Positions 54,615-64,000 of a DNA stretch of 64,000 nucleotides are shown here, piece by piece. Made by a program: the position numbers and the translations under genes. The notes beneath the pieces were generated by a model. It was given only the letters and a program-made list of their open reading frames with translations, did not search any database and had not been told where the DNA came from. This DNA is from Symbiodinium natans (Eukaryota > Sar > Dinophyceae > Suessiales > Symbiodiniaceae): contig CAJNDS010002417.1 of the NCBI GenBank assembly GCA_905221605.1, positions 122,001-186,000 on the forward strand, in the 5' to 3' direction. Numbering within the stretch: the first letter of the stretch is position 1; each line of letters begins with the position of its first letter.

Positions 54615-55375
54615 CTGCTTTTCACAGAGCTGCGACTTGGACACCCGCTCCCTACAACACCCCCAATAGTGCACGACGCAGCTCTGCGGCTCTGCAGCCC
54701 TCATGCCCCGGCCTGCAGCCCGGCTCACTGCCTCTGCACGCAAGAAACGAAGAACCAACGCGCGCAACGCCTCTTAAGTTGCAGCACAATATCTTTGCAG
54801 GGCCTCTGATGTACTTTCTCAGCGTTTGGACACCACGGCGTAGAATTCAAGGCTACAGCCTTTGCGTGGGCTTTCTCCGGATCCGGCTTCGCGCGCAGCA
54901 CCGGAACACACCGGAAGCATTCGGAGTCGGGGCCCATGCAAGGAGTGACAGGCTGAGGGATGCCCAGGCCAGTGCACAAGGAATTCGCAAGATCCGCTGG
55001 GGTGGCGACTGGACAGCGCGGGAATCTAACAAGTCCTATATGCCAAGGAATGCCGAGAAACCAAGCTTTCTGCGGGGGCCCCGGTAAGGTTAAGGGACAT
55101 CTTTTGGGTGAAGGGTTCTGGGAGGTCGGGGAGTTCCAAGGGTTCAAACAAGGCCGAGCACACGAAAAAACTTGTCACTGGCCTCTGCCTCCGATGCTAC
55201 CACAGGAGGAGCCAAGCAATGCCAATCTCAAAAAGGTATAGGGTGTCTCCTTGTCATCCACCCGACCTTCCCATGCTGAGAAAACGGCCGAGTCCGCACT
55301 CCAAGACAAGCCTCCCTCTCGAAGCCTCCCTCTTCGATCTCATTCTAAGGCACAGCTTCGTTCCCCCCAACTTAC

Positions 55376-55490
55376 CATCAAGCCCAGGTGCTGCCTCTGC
55401 AGGGGGTTCCTCCCTCGCACCAGCGTCTCCAGATCCTTCCCGGGGTCCGTGATGCCACAAAACACACCCACAAGCTCTATCTATGCAGCT
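55376..55490 (-). pseudogene. Extra copy of the 5' exon
   Basis: Third version of the FCGITDPGKDLETL ... HLGLM sequence with an intact GTAAGT donor. Its 5' part differs from the other two (AGCTTGTGGGTGTGTTTTGTGG on the coding strand). It could be an alternative first exon of gene 2 or a dead duplicate. Confidence 0.5.
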
Positions 55491-55729
55491 GCTTTTTGCA
55501 GAGTATATAGTGCGACACGACGCAGCTCTGCGGCTCTGCAGCCCTCATGCCCCGGCCTGCAGCCCGGCTCGGGGCCTCTGCACACAAGAAAAGAAGGACG
55601 AACGCTTGCAACGTCTTCAGTTGCAAGGGCATAGAGTTCAAGGTACACAGCCTTTACATGACTTTCTTCGGATCCGGCTTCGAGTGACGCACAGGAACAC
55701 CAGAAGCATTCGACTTTCCTACACCGATC

Positions 55730-57200
55730 ACGCACCCAAACCCTTCAGGCATCAGGATCAGGAGCCAGTGGACATTTTAACTGCAGTTGCAATGCTGATC
55801 CCCGCGGTACCCAGCCTTTTGCTCCGGGGCAGCATCCGCAGGATGCAATGGCACTTCCTTCGCACCTCCAGGGTCAATGCAGGCATGTGGGACCGCGACA
55901 GCCACAACAACTGATGGCTCAGCACTCATTGCGACTTCGTGTATCGGTCCATGCCTACAGCTCTTAAGGCTGGAGAGACTTGGTGGCCTGCTGCGGCTTC
56001 TCCTGAAACCTGCAAGACTTCCACATGGACAGTGCCTTCTGCTGTTGAAAGTGGATCCGACATGATTTTGTCACGGCCCTTTGTGAACACAGATTGAACG
56101 TTCCGAAGCCCCGTGATCTTTGACATTGTAAACTTGTCCAAAGGTTCATATCCCAAGCCCAGATAACTTAAATAACCCTGGACACACAGGACGCCCTGCC
56201 GTCTGTGCTTGGACGAAACCGCCCGTGGGCTCAGGATCTGCAAACCCTGGCGCGCATCACGTGAGCCTGCGTGGGCATTGCATCCGAGGGCAGAGCCAAA
56301 TGCGATGCCTGGCGCCAGCCCGAGGGCAATGCAGCTAATGCTGTGTGCTGCCATTCTGGAGTTAAAGACTGTCGTAGCCCTCAAAAGATCCTCAAAAGCT
56401 TTCAGGGGAATTTATGAGCTGAGCACTGACACAAGCACCTATAGGCGTGCTGGAACCTCTAAGATATCTTCTTGTGGCCTAGTGAGCGACACCATGAGGT
56501 CACCATGAACAAGAACACTTGCTACTGGAAGCAACGTCACATGGTCGTAGTGCGGGCCGAACCTCGGAATGTGTTCGGCTCTCACTCAGTGGCAGCTGCT
56601 ACAAGCCCTGGGCATCAACACTCCGAGCGCATCTGGCCTCGGTTGTGGACTCCGGCTCCTATGAGGCTCAAGCTACTCTGCAACCCACTTGCTACTAGTA
56701 CACATCCGCTATGCATCGCCCAAGCCACGAACCGTCACAAATCGCAACCGCCCTTCGTCCTTGGCAGGCTCGGAGGGCTCGGCCATTTCCTCGGACGTGC
56801 CAGAATCTGCTCTCTCCAAGTGCTCCCTCGCTTCCATCTATAAACGTCTCCAGGAAGACGAGAACATCTCTGCTAGGATCTACAGGAACCGAACGTTCTC
56901 GCGGCATAGAGCCCTCACGCGGCCCCTCCAAACTGATGCCCCAAAACCCAAAACTGCAAAATTCTGCATACAGCCCGTCCAAACGTGGACTCAACGCCCC
57001 CCCCCCCCCGCCCCCGCTCCCCCCAACAAAGGCTTTAAGCCCCGATGCCAAAGGCTCCAAAGGCGCAGCAGCTGCGGACGCCAGCCTTGCCAAGGGTTAT
57101 TTTGGGGGGTATTTGGGGGTTGACAGGGTTTACAGGTTTACGAGCCCTTGCAAACGATGAAGGGTTTTCGCGCATTCAAGAAGCACCAGGTCAGTCGGCC
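55730..57200. repeat. Rearranged copy of block D
   Basis: About 55985-56110 matches 29345-29475 (TGCTGCGGCTTCTCC, ACATGATTTTGT). About 56645-56800 matches 28865-29015. About 57040-57110 matches 29830-29890. The order differs from copy 1, so this end of the duplication has been rearranged. No complete gene is visible. Confidence 0.6.
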
Positions 57201-57299
57201 ATTTCAGACCACCCAACCACCCCCCCCCCACCCACCCCCCCAGCCGTGGAAAAAACAGCTCAGGATCCGAGCTTCAGGATTTACAGTACGCAGTTATAC

Positions 57300-58830
57300 T
57301 CTTGACAAAAGGGGATGATGCAACAAGGTACATGTCCCTGCTATAAGTGTACATAGGTTATTCCAGGTTCGTTTTAAGGTTCAGACATACTCAGTCTTTG
57401 AGAAGCAGATTGATGGTATCCGCTGTTGGAATGCTCCTACTTCAGCCACTTCAGCCCGGGCTGTTGGAAGAAGCACAGTGATCCGCCCAGCGTAAAGCCT
57501 GAACCTTGACCCTGAAACCCTCCATCTCCAGCCCCTAAAGCCCCAAACCCTGAGACCTCTTTCATTGCAACTCCCCTTCGTACCTTGCTGCCGGCCCAGC
57601 AGCCTGCAGGGCTGAACTTGCCAAGCTAGCAGTCCCAAACTGATGGTGGGATATTTCATGTGGTGGATCTGTTGTTGTTAGAGGCCACCCTCCTCCAGAC
57701 CGCACACCACTTCCCGTGCTACACCCCCAGCGCCCGACAAGTCCGAGAGGTGATCTGCACGACCCCAAACCGTGACCGCCGACGAGTTGGCACGAGTTGG
57801 CGCCTGCGCTTCGTCAGAACTATATCTCAAGACGAAGCTTGAATGTCCCTCAAGGTTGCCGGCCTCCACTGAGAGTGCAGCACTCTCTGGTGCCCAGGAA
57901 CTCGTGGGCGCTGCTCCCTGGAAAGCCGCACCAAGCCAATGGGTAAAAAATTTTTTACCTGTTTCTCAGACAAGCTGAGGCCTTCCCCAAGGAGCTGCAA
58001 TTCTGAGCGCTACTGCAGTCACTGTAGGGTGACGTGGCCCGCGCTGTTGAGGGAAGGAGGGGTGCCCTTTCAAGGGAGAGCCTGTGAGGCAGGCCGTGCT
58101 AAACATAACACAGCTCTGCGCATTCACCACGTGAGCTCTCAGACGTACCGGAACACTATGATTACCACGGAATGTCCAGGTACAGGACTAGCATGAGGAT
58201 CCCGAGACCCTGTGAGCCTGCAGGACTGTACGGTTTCCAGTCCAGGCTTCGGGGTTTCGGGTCTTCCGAAGGAGCAGGCCGATCCTAGAAGCTAAATCGC
58301 ATGTCTTCGTTCTCAAAGGAGTGCGGGGTGTGGGATTGGAGATCTATCTACCTTTGCCCGGAAAGTCCGTAAATCCAAAATCCTCAAGCCTTGAATGCCT
58401 CAAGTCACGGGACTCAAGGAGGGACCCTTACAAGGGACCTTAGCAACGTAGGGGCTACTTGGGGTTTATAAAGGGGAATAAGATGAAGGGTCCCTTCGAG
58501 GGGTCCTCATAAGATCCCTGAATCAGAACCTACGCCGCCCTGCAGCCGAGAGCCTAGCGACAAGCGACCCTCGCCTCGTCGAGCTCTGCAGGCATACGGG
58601 ACGGTTCTTCCTGCCTGCTGCCAGGTTAAGGGTTAAGAGCAACTCTCCGAATCTCGAATGCAGAAAGATCGGAAGGGCACAAGGGTTGGGTTGCCTTTTT
58701 AAGTCTCGGGTTCGTTCGGTCCCATGCCTTCAAGGCATGCTCACTCTCGCTCTCTCTTTCTCGGAGAGCCGAGCCTAGTGGCATTCTGCACCTACCCCAT
58801 GCGCAACAAAAAATTTTCCCCCTATGCGTA
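57300..58830. other. Spacer, no gene recognised
   Basis: Frames of 60-92 codons on both strands (for example + 57772-57978, minus 57381-57659) have no known motif, and none is duplicated elsewhere in the window. Confidence 0.45.
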
Positions 58831-58839
58831 CCGCCAGAA

Positions 58840-59010
58840 GCTCGCTTAGTTGTAAATTTCCTCTTTGCTTACCTGTAACTTTCTGTGTTTGTGCTACATT
58901 TACTTGCTTGTAACTTCTTTTTTTGCTTACTCGTAACTTTTTCCGTGCCGTTTCCCGAGGAGGGGTGCCAAAACCCTTGCTTGCCTATAACTTTTTTTCG
59001 GCCTCAAACT
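58840..59010. repeat. TTGTAACTTTTTTTGCTTA repeat cluster
   Basis: Five or so copies of TTGTAACTT or CTGTAACTT separated by TTTTTGCTTAC. The reverse complement, AAAAAAAGTCACAACTA(A/T)GC, occurs in tandem at about 60058-60115. Confidence 0.75.
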
Positions 59011-59099
59011 GCGAATGCTGTAAATTACAGCATATGCAGTCCGTTACAGGCTTCAAGTCTTGCAACTTGCAGTCTTGCGGGGCTTCGCGCGCTTAGGCC

Positions 59100-59995
59100 T
59101 TATCCCTTAGAGCTCCCGGGGAGCTTAGGGTTTCGGGTTTAGGGTTTTAGGCCCCTGTCCTACCTATGGGAGGTGCCTGTCTAAGGGGTTATTAGGGCTT
59201 AAGTGTTGAGGGGTTTTCGGGGTTTAGGGTTTAGGGGTTTTTGCCCCCACTCCCATTTGCAAACACAGCACGCGCATGATGGGTTCGAAAAAGAATAAAG
59301 CCGGGGGGGGGGGGGGGGGGGGGTGTACGCAGCCCCCCCATTTGCAAACACAAATGCTCACATGATGAGATTTGAAAAAGCATGCCTATGTTTAGGGGCT
59401 TCTAGGGTTTAGGGCTTAGGGTTTTTCAAGTTTTGGTTTTATTAAGGTTTAGGGCTTAGGGTTTTTAGGGTTGCGGGTTTTTTGGGTTTAGGGCTCAGGG
59501 GTTCTTAGGGTGTATAGGGCTTAGGGCGTTTAGGGCTTAGGGTCTTTTAGAGCTTAGGGTTTAGGGCTTATGAGGGTTTAGCGTTTGAGGGTTTAGGGCC
59601 AGGTTTTTGGGGTTTAGGGCTCAGGGGTTTTGAGGGTTTAGAGCTTAGGGCTTTTAGGGTTTAGGGGTTTTAGGGTGTAGGCTTCGGGTTTTTGAGGGTT
59701 TAGGGTTTAGGGTTTAGGGCAAGGTTTTTCGGGTTTAGGGGTTCAGGGGTTTTGAGGGTTTAGGGTTTAGGGTTTTTAGGGTTTAGGGTTTTTAGGGTTC
59801 AGGGTTTTTAAGGGTTTCGGGCTTAGGGGTTTTTAGGGTTTGGGTTTTTGTTGGGGTTTAGGGCTGGGTTTAGGGTTTAGGGCTCTTTGGGGATTAGAGT
59901 TTTTATTTGGGTTTATGGATTAGGGCTTAGGCTTAGGGTTTTCTAGGAGGACTCAGGGGCTTTTAGGGTTTTGGGGCTTTTTGAGTTTGATTGGG
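59100..59995 (+). repeat. Degenerate telomere-like repeat field
   Basis: Nearly 900 bp of GGGTTTAGGG, GGGCTTAGGG, GGGGTTTTTAGGG and GGGTTCAGGG variants, always G-rich on the + strand. Unlike the left mosaic, the units are heterogeneous and in one orientation, as expected of an older, decayed array. A 21-G run lies just before it (59303-59323 within the field). Confidence 0.85.
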
Positions 59996-60054
59996 GTTGA
60001 GGGTCCCCAAACCCCCAATTCCTTTATAATTACTGCGCGTGCCAACAGCCCGGG

Positions 60055-60116
60055 TACTAAAAGTCACGACTAAGCAAAAAAAAGTCACAACTATGCAAAA
60101 AAAAGTCACAACTACC
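60055..60116. repeat. AAAAAAAGTCACAACTA tandem repeat
   Basis: Three close copies of AAAGTCACAACTA(T/A)GCAAAAA. Inverse orientation to the cluster at 58840-59010. The open frame starting here (60039-60368, +) is compositionally odd and not supported as a gene. Confidence 0.75.
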
Positions 60117-60369
60117 CTAGCTGCCCTAGCTACCCGTACCGCCTGCTTTGCGCCAGGCAGAAGAAACCCGAAGGCCCGAAGTCCGCCCTTGAGAGCCTCC
60201 GCGCCGCTTCGAGAGCTTCGGCCAGGGGATTCGGAGCCTTCCATGCTCAGAGAGGAGAAGAGCTCAGAAGCATCAGCGGGGTCTCTCAAGGGAGTGAACG
60301 ACGACGATAATTCGTATTCTGAAAGCCCACAGCTGACGCCTGGAGTTCTCTTCATGGCATTGGTGTGAA

Positions 60370-61130
60370 AGCTAAAGCTCCGAAGTGCTCATTTTTTCTG
60401 TCAGCTCCGAGAGCCGGGTTCAGGGCTGCAAAGGGCATTGGGCGTAGGATTCCGCCCTGGGTTCTGTTCTGACGCAGTTGGGAGACGATTTTTTCTCTTC
60501 TGCTTGCCGATGATCGCCATTGTGCTTTATGAGCCCTTGGCATGAAATGCTCGGTGCATGCAGAAGTCTTACTTTTTGATTTTGAGGCAGGATGCAACTC
60601 TTGGCATACGGTTTTGCTTCAGCTTGCTGGCCGGTTTAAGGTCATGAGGTTTCCCTGCCTTGCCCCCAGATTACTGCTCCACATTATGCTAAGCATGATG
60701 TGAGTGCACACTGGGCCGTGTCGGGCTCGCGGAGCTCTGCATGTTCTAATTAGGGTGCGTACTTCCTCTAACCATCTGCAAATGGGAAATGGGGGACCTC
60801 GAGGTTGACGCGCCGCTGCGCCTGCAGCCTCCGGATCTGCGAGCGCTCCTCAGCCTGAAAAGAGGTCCGGAGAGGAATCTCAGGTTTTCTGGAGTCAAGT
60901 ACTCGATACTGCGCAAGACTGTACTCTATTCTATACATTGCTATGTACGCCCTTTCTGCTCTATACTCGATATACTCTATGCTATGCCAGAAGCGAAGAC
61001 AGCACGAGGAGCCAGCTGTAAATAGCAGTGTTTTCGGGGCAGGATAGGAAATAAATACCCTCGACGCTTTTGTTGAAGTTGAGCTAAAACCTAGGTATTT
61101 AAGCGGGTAAAGTGAAGGAAAGTGCGGTGC
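60370..61130. other. Spacer, no gene recognised
   Basis: Nothing beyond short anonymous frames; a TACTCTAT / ATACTCGATA-rich stretch lies at 60897-60985. Confidence 0.4.
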
Positions 61131-61149
61131 GGCGTCAACTACCAGACCT

Positions 61150-61179
61150 TTACGTATTGGTCGTGGTAGCAGTCGTCTT

Positions 61180-61230
<51 letters not shown>

Positions 61231-61256
61231 TGTCCTCGTCCTCGTCGTCGTCGTCG

Positions 61257-61290
<34 letters not shown>

Positions 61291-61694
61291 GGTCGTCGTG
61301 GTCGTCGTGGTCGTGGTCGTCGTGGTCGTGGTCGTCGTGGTCGTCGTGGTCGTCGTGGTCGTCGTGGTCGTCATGGTTGTCGTGGTCGTCGTCGTCGTCG
61401 TGGTCGTCGTTGTCTTCGTCGTCGTCGTCGTCGTCGCCGTCGTGGCCGTCGCCGTCGTCGCCGTCGCCGTCGTCGCCGTGGTCGTGGTCGTCGTCGTGGT
61501 CGTCGTCGTGGTCGTCGTGGTCGTCGTGGTCGTCGTGGTGGTCGTGGCGGTCGTGGTGGGTCGTGGTGGTTCGTGGTCGTTCGTGGTGGTTCGTGGTGGT
61601 TCGCGGTCGTCGCGGTCGTCGCGGTCGTCTCGGTCGTCGCGGTCGTCATGGTCGTCGTGGTCGTCGTGGTCGTCGCCGTCGCAGTCGCCGTCGC

Positions 61695-61726
<32 letters not shown>

Positions 61727-61800
61727 CCGCCGTCGTCGTCGTCGTCGTGGCGGTGGTCGCGGTCGTCGTAGTAGTGTTGGGGGTCGTGGCTGGCCGGTAA
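61150..61800 (+). repeat. 650-bp GTC-based trinucleotide array
   Basis: Blocks of GTC interspersed with GTG, GCC and TGG triplets, with higher-order patterns such as GTCGTGGTCGTC and GTCGCCGTC. It opens all frames (poly-Val, poly-Ser, poly-Arg, poly-Thr), so those long frames are artefacts. The phase of the triplets is kept for several hundred bases. Confidence 0.95.
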
Positions 61801-62230
61801 AGTATACTGTGGTGGTAGTAGTAGTAGTCAGTTGTGGCCGTAGTCCTAGCAGTAGTCGCCGTCATCGTCATCATTATCCCCATCGCAATCCTTCCATTTT
61901 CAGAGCAATAAGAGCAAAAACCCTCGTCTACCCTGTCAACATACTACTTGCAGATGACCAATCATTAAGTTAGTATTAAGTTCTGAGGCATGGCCTGCAG
62001 CGTCTCGAGATGCCGGACCTGCGCACAAACTTCTCTGCTTTGAGGGAGTTTCCCATATACAAAGCACTCCTGGTGTATGTGGTGTATACTCGGCGGCCTG
62101 GGTACCGATGTGAAACAGGTCTCGCATTGCGTGGGCAATTTGACCTTAGGCTTCACAGGATGGTGGCAGTGCTCAGGTGTGCCCTGCTGGGCAGCACAGC
62201 ATTATCCCCACGGCACTAGAGGGAGGCAAC

Positions 62231-62267
62231 ACACAGACACACACACACACACAAAAAAAAAAAAAAT
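62231..62267 (+). repeat. CA microsatellite followed by a short A tract
   Basis: CACACACACACACACA then about 14 A residues. Confidence 0.9.
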
Positions 62268-62269
62268 CG

Positions 62270-63380
62270 CAGCAGGGGCGCCGAGTAAACCCTGCCGGCG
62301 TCTGCCCGTCCCGCTCTAGTCTTCGCGAGGCTCTGCATGGTTGGACCTGCTTCCGCTGGGCGGCTTCAAGCCCACAACTCGATGTGACTCTCGCATGCCT
62401 TGTTAAAACTGAGGCTGCAGCAGGGACCGCGATCCAGCTACGGGATGGCGCGATCCTACCTTCATGTGCAGGCGGGCAAGATTTTTTGGGGCAAGGCCGC
62501 AACCGCAGAGTGAGGTGAGACGAGGGCTTGTACACCGGTCGTTCTGGGTGCCTCCACCGGGTCTGTGCCATTCGGCACAACAGACCAGGCTGCAACAGGC
62601 TGACGGACCTGGCCGAGTCCGCAAAGAAAAAAAATGACGCCGAAAATGGCGTGGCCCGTGGCACCTGCGGCCGGCCATGGGAAGATGGCTCCATGACCTC
62701 AAAAAGCGTGCTTGCAGACCACCTGAGCCTGTGGCCTGTGTGGGACACTGAAGTCAGGACTCAAATCCCCAAGGCCCCCAGGCACAGAACCATGCTGGCA
62801 TTGTCCGAAGATATTGTGCTAGACCGTACAAGTTAAGACTAGTTCGCAATACCCCACATGTGCAATAATAGTGGGAATATTGGGCTTTAGCTGCGTGAGA
62901 GAATCACAGGCTGCGGCCAAGTCCATGGCGTCGCACTTCCAGCACGTTGGCTGGCAGGGCCGACAAGGAAAGCCAAAATGGCTGCAAGCGGACGATCGTG
63001 CAGGAGCGAGAATAACTAGCACACAGCCACACACATAATGTGTGTGTATATATATATATGTCTCATGTATATATAGGTAAATGGGATACAACAAAAAATC
63101 AGAAGATGCTATATGTATTGGACGAGAAAAAAGCAGCACTACTACGCCAAGCGACGCATTCTGGAAACAAAAGCAAATGAAAACTAGGCACCCAAAAAGG
63201 GTGGTGCAGGGACATACGGCACCCCTGATTCCCTAATTCCTTATGCTAAGAACCAGCAATTGAAGCTGACTAGGGAATCCTGTCCAGTCTGGCCCAGAGA
63301 AGGGTTTAGGGTACACAGTTTTCCAAAAAAGCCCTGCGGGCCCGAGGGAGCCATAACAAGCTCAAGGTGTTAGGTTTCGA
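62270..63380. other. Unassigned region with a spliced-leader-like 13-mer
   Basis: The minus strand around 62983-62971 reads AGCCATTTTGGCT, the central 13 bases of the dinoflagellate spliced leader. A minus-strand frame of 106 codons (62819-63139) spans it and contains CRPCQPTCWKC just downstream. Frames of 102-191 codons in 62.17-62.84 kb have no known motif. No gene is firmly supported. Confidence 0.3.
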
Positions 63381-63439
63381 GTTTGTTGTTGACTTCATTG
63401 AAGCAAACGTGCGGGCCAAGAGCCCGATTGCCCCTGCTT

Positions 63440-63960
63440 CTCACGTCGAACTGCCAGAGCTTCCGAGCAACTCTGCCTTGTTTTGATTCTTGGGAAGCCT
63501 CGCGCGGTCCGGAGCCAGCACCGAAGAGCCATCAAATTTCATGCTCACTCCGGCAGGGTGTCCTGGACCAAGGAGATAGAGCGAGAGAGCGAGAGCGAAA
63601 GAGTGACAAAGAAAGCGAAAAAGTGGTAGAGAAAGAGAAACAGAGACAGAGAAAGAGAAAAAGGGAGACAGAGAGACAGAGAGACAGAGAGACAGAGAGA
63701 CAGAGAGACAGAGAGACAGAGAGACAGAGAGACAGAGAGACAGAGAGACAGAGAGACAAAGAGACAGAGAGACAGAGAGACAGAGAGACAGAGAGACAGA
63801 GAGACAGAGAGACAGAGAGACAGAGAGACAGAGAGACAGAGAGACAGAGAGACAGAGAGACAGAGAGACAGAGAGACAGAGAGAGAGACAGAAAAAACCA
63901 AAGGGAGAAGGGCACATGAAAGCGATCAATTCCAGTGCCCCCTGCCCCCAGCCCCTTCTG
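63440..63960. repeat. Dispersed repeat R2, copy 2, with a 220-bp GAGACAGA array
   Basis: The left flank (AGCCTCGCGCGGTCCGGAGC, CAGCACCGAAGAG) and right flank (GGGAGAAGGGCACATG) match copy 1 at 32885-33260. The core at about 63662-63890 is about 27 units of the 8-bp motif GAGACAGA, almost perfect. Because 8 is not a multiple of 3, it stays open in several frames and creates Arg/Glu-rich and Ser/Leu-rich frames that are not genes. Confidence 0.85.
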
Positions 63961-64000
63961 ATTGGTGGATCCAATACGAGCTCAGAGCGGAGAGGGAAAA

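Larger units (their letters stand above)
51300..54620. repeat. Block C, copy 2 of the effector segment
   Basis: Collinear with about 25790-29250 (offset about 25.3-25.5 kb). Copy 2 lacks about 200 bp of the 26.0-26.2 kb stretch. It has a short internal duplication at 51925-51975 (GGGAGGCTCGGGGCATGCT again at 52099), which repeats an acceptor-like region inside an intron. Confidence 0.85.
54240..55720. repeat. Local 870-bp duplication upstream of gene 2
   Basis: About 54395-54790 (CATGCTCAGAAAAAGGGCCG ... GCAGCCCGGCTC) recurs at about 55270-55620. Both copies include the FCGITD ... HLGLM exon with its GTAAGT donor. Gene 1 has a single copy (29030-29260). Confidence 0.8.

Noticed and set aside
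61112-61973. Long open frames rich in Val, Ser, Arg or Thr (up to about 250 codons)
   Set aside because: All are products of the GTC triplet array and are open in nearly every frame. There is no sequence outside the repeat that supports a gene.
63383-63974. Frames of 118-178 codons with Arg-Glu-Thr-Gln or Ser-Leu-Cys-Val repeats
   Set aside because: They come from the 8-bp GAGACAGA array, which is open in several frames on both strands.
1-64000. tRNA, rRNA or spliceosomal RNA genes
   Set aside because: I looked for tRNA A- and B-box patterns and rRNA-like stretches by eye and saw none; a covariance-model scan would be needed to exclude them.

Overview
The window looks like nuclear DNA of a dinoflagellate (Symbiodiniaceae-like or a relative). 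Three things point there. Telomere-type repeats are of the TTTAGGG class. The readable genes are cut into many very short exons. Most of their inferred introns start with GC or GA rather than GT, and the splice sites sit in short direct repeats of the form AG|G. The proteins are ribonuclease-inhibitor-type leucine-rich repeats (LRR) joined to an ALSHxW / FVDYMSLYQ / MHLLYAH / RGWCRAEVQW protein type that I associate with dinoflagellates. The assignment rests on sequence patterns and family knowledge, not on a search. I see no bacterial operons, rRNA, tRNA or CRISPR array.

Layout. 1-8.2 kb is a mosaic of interstitial telomeric repeats in both orientations, separated by 100-400 bp spacers. It carries one AT-rich foreign-looking insert (3.84-4.08 kb) and scraps of the duplicated locus further right. 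9.3-30.0 kb and 35.6-57.2 kb are two diverged copies of one large segment (offset about 25-27 kb), separated by 30.0-35.6 kb in which I recognise no gene. Each copy reads on the minus strand as one gene: an N-terminal effector-like module (about 28.3-26.5 kb; 53.7-51.8 kb), then arrays of LRR exons in repeated units of roughly 3.1-3.5 kb, then a final LRR block ending in a TAG stop (12.4 kb; 39.4 kb). Gene 1 has three repeat units and gene 2 has two. Each unit carries exactly three 28-residue LRRs (252 coding bases, all phase 0), so gaining or losing a unit keeps the frame. 57.3-64 kb is repeat-rich: degenerate telomeric DNA, a long GTC array, an 8-bp GAGACAGA array and several dispersed repeats.

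How it fits together. The four conserved blocks of the N-terminal module occur in the same order as the hallmark blocks of the fungal HET (heterokaryon incompatibility) domain, and the last one also resembles the WCxxE motif of TIR-like domains. With a C-terminal LRR array whose differences between copies fall mainly on predicted surface positions, this has the architecture of an NLR-like recognition receptor that diversifies by duplicating exon cassettes. That functional reading is an inference. The exon arithmetic behind the gene models (84-base LRR exons, or 39+45 where an LRR is split) is seen directly in the sequence.
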